A DNA stretch of 10,442 nt from MWDT01 sp035506315. GTDB lineage: Bacteria > Verrucomicrobiota > Verrucomicrobiia > Opitutales > Opitutaceae. Below are positions 1 through 6,668 of the stretch, one piece after another (position 1 is the first letter of the stretch; every line of letters begins with the position of its first letter). The translations under genes were made by a program, and so were the position numbers. Below the pieces are notes generated by a model that had not been told where the DNA came from, searched no databases, and was given only the letters and a program-made list of their open reading frames with translations. The stretch spans positions 1-10,442 of the forward strand of contig DATJPQ010000123.1 of NCBI GenBank assembly GCA_035506315.1. Reading direction: 5' to 3'.

Positions 1-1181
1 GCCAGCGCCAGCGGCCCCAGATCGGCCAGGTACTGCCAGTGGTCCCAAACCCACGAGTAGAGCGATCCGAAGAGGTTGACAAAGCCCAGCACCGGGAAAA
101 GCGAGCCGACAAAGAAGAGATAGGTCGCGAGCGGGGCGCGCGTGCGCCGCCGCAAAGCCCATAGCACGGCGCCGACCGCGAGCACGCCGAGCGGAAAAAG
201 CCATTGCCACCAGACCGCCGCGTCCACGGTCCAGCGTGGATAGATAAAATTGAGACCGAATGGCCAGACCAGCTGGCCGGCATAAAACCAGACGGCCCGC
301 CCCGCGACGAGCGTGCGCCCGACCAGCGACAATTCGAATGCCGTACCGCGTGCGCCGACATAGGCGTGTTCGACCCAACTGCTGAACAGTCCCAGCGCCG
401 CACCGAGTATGAGCCAGGGCATCAACGGCCAGACATCGCGCCGCCAGCCGAGCCGTCCGCGTTTCCACCAGAAGACCACGAGCAGGGCGGCGGGCAGCGT
501 TGCCGTGACGGTCTTGCACCACATGGAACAAACGAACAGCGCCAGCGCGATCAGATAGGATCGGGGCCGCCGCGACATGTCGAAGCGCAGATAGACCAGG
601 GCGGCGGCGAGATAACACGCAAGTGAGAGGGTGTTTTTCTGCTCCGTAATCCATGCCACCGACTCGACGTGGACGGGATGGAGCGCGAACAGCAGCCCGG
701 CTACCCATTCAGCCCCGGCGTAGGGCTGCGGCGTGGGATGATTACGCCGGTCACTGCCAGCGCCGACTGCGGATCGACCGCGGCATTCTGTCGGTACGTC
801 GACTGGCGATGCAGCGTCACCTGCCAGCATCCTGCGTATGACGAGGGCAAAAAGCACCGCTGAGCAGACGTGTAACAGCAGGTTGACGACATGGTACCCC
901 AGCGGGTGGTCCCCGAACAGCTGGTACTGCATCCAAAAAAAACTATGCAGAAGCGGGTAGTATTGCTCGGTCGCTCCCGGCTCGGCCCAGATCCGAACCA
1001 AGCCGGCCAGTGAGCGTAAGGCTGGCTTGGTGACGTAGTCGCCATCGTTCCAGATGAGGTTTCCCGCCAGTGCTGGCAGATAAACGAAGACCGTCGCACA
1101 GAATATCAGGGCGCATGGCAAGATCATCTTGAAGATGAGTGCCTTGCGGCTTGCCGTCCTGGGAAATGGTCCTTTCAGCAC
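1..1181 (-). CDS. TMTC-like polytopic membrane protein (probable GT-C fold, TPR type), N-terminal part, runs off the left edge
   Basis: An open minus-strand frame runs without a stop to the window edge; 393 residues are visible. A basic N-terminus leads into a hydrophobic segment (about residues 17-37), then a luminal loop IWNDGDYV (43-50) and EQYYPLLHSFFW (72-83). The motif HPVHVESVAWITEQKN (168-183) follows, then several further membrane segments and SWVWDHWQYLADLGPLALA at the edge. This order matches the large TPR-containing membrane proteins of Opitutaceae that resemble eukaryotic TMTC O-mannosyltransferases. The expected C-terminal TPR repeats would lie outside the window, so that part is inferred. 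Glycosyl transfer to exported proteins is a family-level guess. The start is uncertain: GTG at 1181 keeps the positively charged leader, while ATG at 1127 would begin just before the first membrane segment; neither has a clear Shine-Dalgarno. A hydrophilic stretch at residues 119-157 looks like an insertion. Confidence 0.8.
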   Translation of the reverse strand, partial: MLKGPFPRTASRKALIFKMILPCALIFCATVFVYLPALAGNLIWNDGDYVTKPALRSLAGLVRIWAEPGATEQYYPLLHSFFWMQYQLFGDHPLGYHVVNLLLHVCSAVLFALVIRRMLAGDAASPVDVPTECRGRSAVGAGSDRRNHPTPQPYAGAEWVAGLLFALHPVHVESVAWITEQKNTLSLACYLAAALVYLRFDMSRRPRSYLIALALFVCSMWCKTVTATLPAALLVVFWWKRGRLGWRRDVWPLMPWLILGAALGLFSSWVEHAYVGARGTAFELSLVGRTLVAGRAVWFYAGQLVWPFGLNFIYPRWTVDAAVWWQWLFPLGVLAVGAVLWALRRRTRAPLATYLFFVGSLFPVLGFVNLFGSLYSWVWDHWQYLADLGPLAL

Positions 1182-1257
1182 CAAAAAACACGAGCAAGTC
1201 CATCTATGCCCCGCAATCACTTTATCGCAAGAGACAGTATGGGCGCTCCTATTTACC

Positions 1258-1315
1258 GTAGGCAGCGAGCTTGCTCGTGCTCTGGCAAACCGCGCGGACA
1301 AGCTCGCTGGCCTAC
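1258..1315. repeat. Imperfect inverted repeat, REP-like
   Basis: The left arm begins GTAGGCAGCGAGCT (1258-1271). The right arm ends AGCTCGCTGGCCTAC (1301-1315), whose reverse complement GTAGGCCAGCGAGCT differs only by one extra C. Similarity continues more weakly inward. The left arm carries its own small hairpin, CGAGC-TT-GCTCG (1266-1277). Paired arms each with a small internal palindrome are the usual form of bacterial REP doublets. A regulatory role is not shown. Confidence 0.6.
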
Positions 1316-1432
1316 GAATACGGAGTTATTAGAAGTGCCCGTGTCGGCGGTCCTCCGGATTCGCGCCGTCTCCGCCGGAGCCAAGATCAATCCTCGCGCC
1401 GTGACCGTCGCCGCTGCAGCGTAGGTTTCGCG

Positions 1433-1555
1433 AGCCTTCGCGCCTACTCGCGGTTAACCCTCCCCTTCTCCGCTTTTCGTATCCCGGGTGTTTAGTGGTG
1501 ATCGCCGATCGCATCGATCTGGATTCGCGTCGCTTCGCATTCTTTCGCGGTTACT
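1433..1555. repeat. Two diverged direct copies of a CTTCGCG...TCGCGGTTA motif
   Basis: At about 1433-1458 the sequence reads CTTCGCGCCTACTCGCGGTTA, and at about 1527-1555 a diverged version reads CTTCGCATTCTTTCGCGGTTA (one run of 20 bases or less is shared only in parts). Both belong to a CTTCGCG-rich low-complexity style common in intergenic DNA of environmental bacteria, which is recognition from memory. They appear to be decayed copies of one short element. Confidence 0.4.
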
Positions 1556-1739
1556 CAATGCTACCCTCAGTTGCGGTTTCTTCGACTGCGGCTTCACTCT
1601 CACGCATTACTTTGATCTTGAAATACTGCCCGGACCAATTTCTTAGGTCCACTCCGCCGCCAGCAGCCATGCGGAACTTTTGTCCGTCCCAGCCATCTCA
1701 CGGCGAACTCTTCCTTTCATATAAAATTCCGACCCACCC

Positions 1740-2459
1740 ATGATCGAAGTCAAAGGTCTGGTTAAGGTTTACGGTACGAAACGCGCCGTCGATGGCGTGA
1801 GTTTCACCGTGAAGCGCGGCGAAATCCTCGGATTCCTCGGCCCCAACGGCGCCGGCAAGTCCACCACGATGAAGCTCATCACCGGCTTCGTCAGTCCCAA
1901 CGCCGGCACCGCCATCGTCGACGGCCATGACGTCACCCGGGAGCCTGTCGCCGTGAAGCGCAAGGTCGGCTACCTGCCCGAGAATGCGCCCGCCTATCCG
2001 GAGATGACGGTCGAGGAATTTCTCACCTTCATTGCCGAGACGCGCGGTTTCCGCGGCGATGCCCGTGCCGCCGTCGTCAACCGCGCCGCGGAGCTCACCC
2101 ATCTCACGCCCGTGCGTCGGCAGACATTCGAAACGCTCTCCAAGGGTTACAAACAACGCGTCGGTCTCGCGCAGGCGCTCCTGCACGATCCGCCGGTGCT
2201 GATCCTCGACGAGCCGACCGACGGTCTCGATCCGAACCAGAAAAACGAGGTGCGTGCGCTTATCAAAAACATGGCCACCGAGAAGGCCGTCGTCCTCTCA
2301 ACGCACATCCTCGAGGAGGTTGAGGCCATCTGCACCCGCGTGATCATCATCTCGGCCGGGAAGATCGTGGTGGATGAAACCCCGGCGCAATTGCAGGCCC
2401 GCATGCCCGGCGCCCGCCTCGACGAAATCTTCCGTACCCTTACCCAGTCGGACGTGTAA
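1740..2459 (+). CDS. ABC transporter ATP-binding protein, GldA-like
   Basis: This 239-residue protein is a complete ABC ATPase expected to power the membrane complex encoded downstream. Walker A is GPNGAGKST (34-42). The Q-loop position carries E81 in YLPEN, as is usual in GldA/NatA-type ATPases. The signature is LSKGYKQR (133-140, in place of LSGGQ), Walker B with the catalytic glutamate is VLILDEP (153-159, E158), the D-loop is GLD (162-164), and the switch histidine is H189 in STHILEEVE. Length is slightly short for the family because there is no long C-terminal extension. The ATG at 1740 fits the N-terminus of the fold (MIEVKGLVKVYG); no clear ribosome site precedes it. It is the first gene of the cassette with the permease 63 bases downstream. 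The substrate cannot be told from the sequence. Confidence 0.93.
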   Translation: MIEVKGLVKVYGTKRAVDGVSFTVKRGEILGFLGPNGAGKSTTMKLITGFVSPNAGTAIVDGHDVTREPVAVKRKVGYLPENAPAYPEMTVEEFLTFIAETRGFRGDARAAVVNRAAELTHLTPVRRQTFETLSKGYKQRVGLAQALLHDPPVLILDEPTDGLDPNQKNEVRALIKNMATEKAVVLSTHILEEVEAICTRVIIISAGKIVVDETPAQLQARMPGARLDEIFRTLTQSDV

Positions 2460-2488
2460 GCCGCGCGTCAACGTCGCCCGGCCGGTCT

Positions 2489-2516
2489 ATCCGCCATCCG
2501 CAATCCGCTATCCGCA
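2489..2516 (+). repeat. Four tandem 7-base units, ATCCGCN
   Basis: The units are ATCCGCC, ATCCGCA, ATCCGCT and ATCCGCA, in perfect register, varying only at the seventh base. The array fills the gap between the ATPase and permease genes and ends 6 bases before the permease ATG. It therefore occupies the place where a Shine-Dalgarno would be expected, and none is visible. Confidence 0.85.
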
Positions 2517-2522
2517 ATTTCC

Positions 2523-3245
2523 ATGTCCCAGATTCCCCCTGTTTTCAAACGCGAGTTCTTCGGCTACTTCCGCTCGCCGGTGGCCTATGTCGTCCTGATC
2601 GGCTTCCAGCTGGCCACCATCGGCTGCGCGTTCTTCCTCGGCAATTTCTTCAAGGCCAATCTCGCCAGCCTGGACAGCTATTTCATTTTTTTGCCGTGGC
2701 TGTTCATCCTGCTCGTGCCGGCGGTCGGCATGCGCCTCTGGGCCGAGGAAAAGCGCACCGGTACGATCGAACTGCTTTTCACGCTGCCCGTCACCACGCT
2801 TGAGGCCGTGCTCGGGAAGTTTCTCGCCGCCTGGGCCTTTCTCGCGCTGGCGATCGTGCTGAGTTTTCCCATGATCATCACGGTAGGTTTCCTCGGCAGC
2901 CCCGACTGGGGCGTGCTCGCGACGGGCTACCTCGGCAGCATTCTCGCGGCCGGTGCCTACATGGGAGTGTGCTCGCTGACCTCCGCCCTCACGAAAAACC
3001 AGGTCATCAGCTTCATCCTCAGCGCGCTCGTGTGCTTCGTGATCGTGCTGCTCGGCTGGAGCGTCTTCAACGGCGCACTCGGCGCCGTGCTGCCCCAGCC
3101 GCTCGTGGACCTGCTCGCGAACTTCAGTTTCACGACCCATTTCGAGGCCTTCACCAAGGGCATCGTCGATCCGAAGGATGTCGTCTATTTCCTGTCGGTC
3201 ACGGCGTTCGCCCTCTTCCTCAACGTCGTCGCGCTCGAGCGCTGA
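2523..3245 (+). CDS. ABC-2 type transporter permease, GldF-like
   Basis: This 240-residue integral membrane protein forms the channel partner of the preceding ATPase. Six hydrophobic segments can be read at about residues 19-40, 53-73, 98-123, 131-155, 161-183 and 218-238. Between the second and third lies the cytoplasmic motif AEEKRTGTIELLFTLPV (74-90), which is characteristic of the ABC-2/GldF permease family and is thought to contact the ATPase. Length and topology match single-domain GldF-like permeases. A 7-base tandem array sits directly before the ATG, leaving no clear ribosome site. It is followed 88 bases later by the GldG-like gene, the usual order in such cassettes. Function beyond ABC-2 export or mechanical coupling is unknown. 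Confidence 0.92.
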   Translation: MSQIPPVFKREFFGYFRSPVAYVVLIGFQLATIGCAFFLGNFFKANLASLDSYFIFLPWLFILLVPAVGMRLWAEEKRTGTIELLFTLPVTTLEAVLGKFLAAWAFLALAIVLSFPMIITVGFLGSPDWGVLATGYLGSILAAGAYMGVCSLTSALTKNQVISFILSALVCFVIVLLGWSVFNGALGAVLPQPLVDLLANFSFTTHFEAFTKGIVDPKDVVYFLSVTAFALFLNVVALER

Positions 3246-3259
3246 GCCCCGGCCCTGGC

Positions 3260-3318
3260 CAACCACCGGCAACCGACAACCAGCAACTGACAACCAATAA
3301 CCGATAACTAATAACCCA
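3260..3318 (+). repeat. Seven tandem 7-base units, YAACYNN, plus one outlying unit
   Basis: From 3270 the sequence reads CAACCGA, CAACCAG, CAACTGA, CAACCAA, TAACCGA, TAACTAA and TAACCCA with exact 7-base spacing. One more CAACCAC lies at 3260, separated by 10 rather than 7 bases. Each unit keeps AAC in positions 2-4 while positions 6-7 vary. The array fills most of the gap between the permease stop and the GldG-like ATG at 3334. Confidence 0.85.
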
Positions 3319-3333
3319 TTTCCGGCCTCCGCC

Positions 3334-5283
3334 ATGAAACTCGGAAGCAAAACCCTCGCCATCGTCCTGCTCTTCGTCGGCCTCGTGCTGGTGAACTACC
3401 TGGCGTCGTCGCTGCCGCTGCGGTTCGACGCCACTGCCGACAAAATCTACACCCTCTCTCCCGGCACCAAGGCGTTGCTCGGCAAGATCGCGGAGCCGGT
3501 TGCTCTCGATTTTTATTTTTCGAAAAACGCCCGGGGACTGCCGATCGCCTACAAGAATTACGCCGCCCGCGTGCAGGAGATGCTCCGGGAGTATGTGCGG
3601 GGATCGAAGGGCCGGCTCACCCTCAACGTCATTGACCCGCAGCCCGACACGCCCGCGGAGGAGCGCGCCACCGCCGCCGGCCTCCGGCCGCAGATGCTAC
3701 AGACCGGCGAACAATTCTACCTCGGACTCGTGGCCACCCAGGCCGATCAGCAGAAGACCATCGCGGCGTTCACCCCGCAGCGCGAGTCCTTCCTCGAGTA
3801 CGATCTCTCGCAGCTGATCTATAGCGTGCAGCAGGTCGACAAAAAGAAGCTCGGACTGCTGTCGAGCCTGCCGTTGCGCGCGCAACCGGACATGATGGCC
3901 ATGCAGAGCGGGCGGATGCCGCAGGACCAGTTCGTCGTGGGCGAATGGGAAAAGACGTATGAAATCGTCACCGTCGAACCAACCGCCACCGAGCTGCCTG
4001 CCAACCTCGACGTCCTCGCCATAATTCATCCGCAGAATCTGACGCCGAAACTCCAGTACGCCATCGACCAGTTCGTGCTGAGCGGCAAGCCCGTCTTCCT
4101 CGCGGTCGATCCGTCGTCGCAGTACTTCAAGCGGCAGGGCGGCCAGGCCGCGATGTACGGTGGCCCCCAGCCCAACGTGTCGAGCGATCTGCCCGCGCTG
4201 CTCAAGGCCTATGGCGTCGGGTACCGTCCGACGACGATCGTCGGCGATTTGCTCAACGCCACCAAGGTTCAAACCGCCCAGGGGACGATTTCCAGCTACC
4301 CGGTCTGGATCAGTCTCGGCCGCGAAGATTTCAACACGAAGGCGCTGCCGACCGCACAGCTCAAGTCGCTGATGTTTGTCGAATCGGGCTACCTCACGGA
4401 CCAGCATCCGGCGGGCGTCACATTTGCTCCGCTGGTCTGGACTTCCGACCAGGCCGGCGACGTGCAGCCCATGTCGCTGCAATTTGCGCAGCCCGAAGAG
4501 GTCGCCCGCCAGATCGTGCCCTCCGGCAAGAAGACGATCGCGGCCCTGGTCACCGGCAAGTTCAAGACCGCCTTTCCCGATGGTCCGCCGAGCGATCCCA
4601 AGTCCGCCGACATGGCGACGAAACCGGGCGACCATAAGGTGGCCGAAGCCGATCAAAAGAGCGGCAACGCTCCTGGCGGTGCCAAACCCTCCGAAACGCA
4701 AGACTCAAAACTCAAAACTCAAAACTCTTTGAAGGAGTCGAAGACGACTTCCACCCTGATCGTCGTGGCGGACACCGACTGGCTGCTCGACGACTACAGC
4801 GTGCGCCGCTTCAACTTCCTCGGCGTGCAGGCGGCCGATCCGCTCAACGACAATATTTACCTGTCGGCCAACTCGCTGGAATTTCTCGGCGGCTCGCAGG
4901 ATCTCGTGTCGATTCGCGGCAAGGGCACCTCGCTGCGGCCGTTCGCGGTCGTCCGCGCCATGGAGGCTGCCGCCCAGACGAAATATCAGACGCAGCTTAC
5001 CGCCCTCGAAGCGCGGCTCAGCGAGGTGCAAAACAAGCTCAATCAGCTCCAGGGCAAGGCGGGGGAAACCAAGAGCCTCGTCGTCTCACCCGAGGTGCAG
5101 AAAGCCATCGAGGATTTCCAAAAACAGGAGGCTGGAATGCGCGGCGAGCGGCGGGAAATCCGCCGCGCCCTCCGGGAGGACATCGACCGGCTCGAAAATG
5201 TGCTCATCGTCACCAACCTGCTGGCTTCGCCGCTCCTGATCGGCGTGTGCGGCCTGTGGTTCTACCGCCACCGCCGGAAATGA
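3334..5283 (+). CDS. GldG-like ABC transporter auxiliary protein (ABC_transp_aux family)
   Basis: The 649-residue protein has one membrane segment near the N-terminus (about 8-27), then the family-typical FDATADKIYTLSPGTKALL (31-49) and VALDFYFSKN (56-65). A large extracytoplasmic region follows, with TLIVVADTDWLLDDY shortly after the linker. A probable coiled coil (about 540-620, ALEARLSEVQNKLNQLQ) and a C-terminal membrane segment (about 625-643) ending RHRRK complete it. This architecture is that of GldG and related proteins that work with GldA/GldF-type transporters; in Bacteroidota gliding bacteria the set is needed for motility. Homologues are widespread in non-gliders, so gliding should not be assumed. 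An insertion of 7-base repeats (4681-4725) encodes part of a hydrophilic linker near residues 450-464. The start ATG is the only one that precedes the membrane segment closely. Confidence 0.9.
   Translation: MKLGSKTLAIVLLFVGLVLVNYLASSLPLRFDATADKIYTLSPGTKALLGKIAEPVALDFYFSKNARGLPIAYKNYAARVQEMLREYVRGSKGRLTLNVIDPQPDTPAEERATAAGLRPQMLQTGEQFYLGLVATQADQQKTIAAFTPQRESFLEYDLSQLIYSVQQVDKKKLGLLSSLPLRAQPDMMAMQSGRMPQDQFVVGEWEKTYEIVTVEPTATELPANLDVLAIIHPQNLTPKLQYAIDQFVLSGKPVFLAVDPSSQYFKRQGGQAAMYGGPQPNVSSDLPALLKAYGVGYRPTTIVGDLLNATKVQTAQGTISSYPVWISLGREDFNTKALPTAQLKSLMFVESGYLTDQHPAGVTFAPLVWTSDQAGDVQPMSLQFAQPEEVARQIVPSGKKTIAALVTGKFKTAFPDGPPSDPKSADMATKPGDHKVAEADQKSGNAPGGAKPSETQDSKLKTQNSLKESKTTSTLIVVADTDWLLDDYSVRRFNFLGVQAADPLNDNIYLSANSLEFLGGSQDLVSIRGKGTSLRPFAVVRAMEAAAQTKYQTQLTALEARLSEVQNKLNQLQGKAGETKSLVVSPEVQKAIEDFQKQEAGMRGERREIRRALREDIDRLENVLIVTNLLASPLLIGVCGLWFYRHRRK
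4681..4725 (+). repeat. In-gene 7-base array (CCGAAAC/TCAAAAC type) within the GldG-like gene
   Basis: The units are GCCAAAC (4681), then after three extra bases CCGAAAC, GCAAGAC, TCAAAAC, TCAAAAC and TCAAAAC (4691-4725). The last three are identical. Read in the gene's frame they give SKLKTQN inside a Lys/Gly/Ser-rich linker between two folded parts, so the array is tolerated without breaking the frame. The bases are A-rich compared with the surrounding GC-rich gene. Confidence 0.85.
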
Positions 5284-5296
5284 TCTTCCTGGGAAT

Positions 5297-5379
5297 TGTC
5301 ATTCTGAGCGCAGCGAAGAATCCATCAGGAGCCGACCAACCAACTGCCCATGGATCCTTCGCTGACGCTCAGGATGACA
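5297..5379. repeat. Long inverted repeat with 29-30-base arms (TGTCATYCTGAGCG type)
   Basis: The left arm (5297-5325) starts TGTCATTCTGAGCGCAGCGA and ends AATCCAT. The right arm (5350-5379) is its near-perfect reverse complement: two substitutions and one inserted base. A 24-base spacer separates them. The element fills the gap between the GldG-like and DUF4340 genes. I recognise CATYCTGAGCG...GAAGRATCC as a dispersed repeat common in several environmental phyla; that is from memory. Transcribed, it would fold into a strong hairpin that could modulate expression or mRNA decay between the two genes. There is no T-tract, so it is not a standard terminator. Confidence 0.85.
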
Positions 5380-5427
5380 GGCAATATCTGAATTCTGCAA
5401 TCGTCTGAACCCGGAATCAGCCGTTCC

Positions 5428-6633
5428 ATGAAACTGAAAACCCTCCTTCTCACCATCGCCGTCCTCGGCGCCGCCTCGGCGATCGTCTATTTTGTCAACC
5501 GCCCTGCCCGGCCCGCCAGTGCCGATCCGCGGATCGGCACACCGTTGGTCGAACGTGCCGCGCTCGAGCAGGCCGCGGCGTTGCGCTTCGCAGACCAGGG
5601 CAAAACGGTGCAATTCGCCAGACCAGCCGACGGCGGATGGCGCGTGACCAGCTATTACGATTTTCCTGCCGACTTCGCCAAACTCAGCCAGTTCGTCGGC
5701 GAGCTGCAAAACGCGAAGATCGAGCGTCTGGTGTCGGTCAACCCCGAACGCCTCGCGCGCTATGAATTCAAGGACACCTGGTTCACCCTGCTCGACGCCG
5801 CCGGCAAGGAATTGATGTCGGTCACGCTCGGCAAGAATGCCGAGGGTGGCGGCCGCCTCGTGCGCTTTGGCAACGAACCCAAGGCCTACCTCGCGCGCTT
5901 CAGCGCCTATTTCGATACCGAGTCGCGCAACTGGGCCGACGCGCAGCTCGTCAACCTGAAGAGCGACGACATCGCCCGGGTGGAAATCGGCTTTGCCGAC
6001 GCTCCCGCCGTCGTCGCCCGGCGGGCGAAAAAGGAAGATCCCTTCGTCGCCGAGCAGGCGCCGGACGGCCAGCGCCTCAAGGCCGACAAGATCACCGCGC
6101 TGCTCGGCGCGCTGACGTCACTGCGCTTCACCGATACCACCGCGACCGACGACGCCAACGCCATCGCGGCAAAACAGCATCTGCGCACCTTCAAGCTGAC
6201 GACCTTCGACGGCAAGACGCTCACCGTTGCCCTCGGCCGCAAACCCGAGCAGAAAATCGTCAAGCCGCCCGAGCCGGCGCCAACCGCTGTTTCCGCCAGC
6301 CCAAAACCCGAAGCTCCAAACTCGAAACCCGAGGCAGCGCCCGCTGCTCCGGTTTCCGCGGACTCGAAACCCGAAACTCAAAACCCGAAACCGGAAACCG
6401 CTACGGTGCCCGCCGGACCGGTATTTGCGTTTGTGTCGAGTGCCGACGGGAAGGCGCCGATCGACGCGCTGATGCAGAAGCGGGCATTTCAGATTTACGA
6501 GTATACCTTTACGGGGTTGCCGCAGAAAGCCGACGAACTGTTCGAGGCGATCCCCGCTTCGCCACCGGCGAACAAGACCGGGGAAAAGCCGACGGAAGCG
6601 AAGCCCGCGGAAGCCAAGCCGGCCAAGAGCTGA
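5428..6633 (+). CDS. DUF4340 family membrane-anchored protein, partner of the Gld-like ABC cassette
   Basis: The 401-residue protein starts with a single hydrophobic segment (about 4-23, TLLLTIAVLGAASAIVYFV) that should act as an uncleaved anchor or signal. DUF4340-type repeats follow, with ALRFADQGKTVQFARPADG, WRVTSYYDFPAD and TLLDAAGKELMSVTLGK visible. DUF4340 genes usually lie directly downstream of GldG-like genes, which matches this context. Two 7-base repeat arrays (6301-6335 and 6364-6398) produce a Pro/Lys/Glu/Ala-rich insert at about residues 286-330. That insert splits the domain between TLTVALGRKPEQ and VFAFVSSADGK. The C-terminus is another low-complexity tail (EAKPAEAKPAKS). The biochemical role is unknown; a periplasmic accessory of the transporter is the best inference. 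Confidence 0.85.
   Translation: MKLKTLLLTIAVLGAASAIVYFVNRPARPASADPRIGTPLVERAALEQAAALRFADQGKTVQFARPADGGWRVTSYYDFPADFAKLSQFVGELQNAKIERLVSVNPERLARYEFKDTWFTLLDAAGKELMSVTLGKNAEGGGRLVRFGNEPKAYLARFSAYFDTESRNWADAQLVNLKSDDIARVEIGFADAPAVVARRAKKEDPFVAEQAPDGQRLKADKITALLGALTSLRFTDTTATDDANAIAAKQHLRTFKLTTFDGKTLTVALGRKPEQKIVKPPEPAPTAVSASPKPEAPNSKPEAAPAAPVSADSKPETQNPKPETATVPAGPVFAFVSSADGKAPIDALMQKRAFQIYEYTFTGLPQKADELFEAIPASPPANKTGEKPTEAKPAEAKPAKS
6301..6335 (+). repeat. In-gene 7-base array, first of two in the DUF4340 gene
   Basis: Five units in register: CCAAAAC, CCGAAGC, TCCAAAC, TCGAAAC and CCGAGGC. They encode PKPEAPNSKPEA. The units are more diverged than those of the second array, as if this array were older. 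Confidence 0.8.
6364..6398 (+). repeat. In-gene 7-base array, second of two in the DUF4340 gene
   Basis: Five units in register: TCGAAAC, CCGAAAC, TCAAAAC, CCGAAAC and CGGAAAC. They encode SKPETQNPKPET, a block with a 7-residue period (three units make 21 bases, seven codons). It lies 28 bases after the first array. Confidence 0.85.
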
Positions 6634-6668
6634 AGCGAGAAGTTGGAAGCGCAGAGAAACAGGATGGT

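Larger units (their letters stand above)
1182..1739. other. 558-base divergent intergenic region with degenerate repeats
   Basis: No convincing gene is seen between the membrane protein and the ABC cassette. Open frames here are short, overlap each other on both strands and have no recognisable domain. The region holds an inverted repeat near 1258-1315 and two related stretches at about 1433-1458 and 1527-1555 (both containing CGCGGTTA). A TATAAA at 1720-1725 could be a -10 box for the ABC cassette, but I see no matching -35 and it would give a leader of only a few bases, so I do not call a promoter. Both flanking genes must be transcribed outward from somewhere in this stretch. Confidence 0.6.

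Noticed and set aside
204..626. A 140-residue plus-strand open frame at the left edge
   Set aside because: It lies opposite the well-supported TMTC-like gene, is Arg/Pro/Gln-rich and shows no domain; it is a shadow of a GC-rich gene.
1329..1514. Short minus-strand frame beginning MRSAITTKHPGYEKRR
   Set aside because: It sits on degenerate repeat sequence, has no domain and no ribosome site; this type of frame is a common false call on such repeats.
1697..1725. A sigma-70 promoter for the ABC cassette with -10 TATAAA
   Set aside because: No -35-like hexamer at proper spacing, and the implied start would leave almost no leader before the ATG.
2508..3362. A 284-residue minus-strand frame across the permease gene
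   Set aside because: Very rich in Glu/Arg/His/Asp and exactly antisense to a clear membrane protein; typical antisense shadow.
3697..4701. A 334-residue minus-strand frame inside the GldG-like gene
   Set aside because: Low-complexity Arg/Gly/Leu composition antisense to a recognised gene; no family features.
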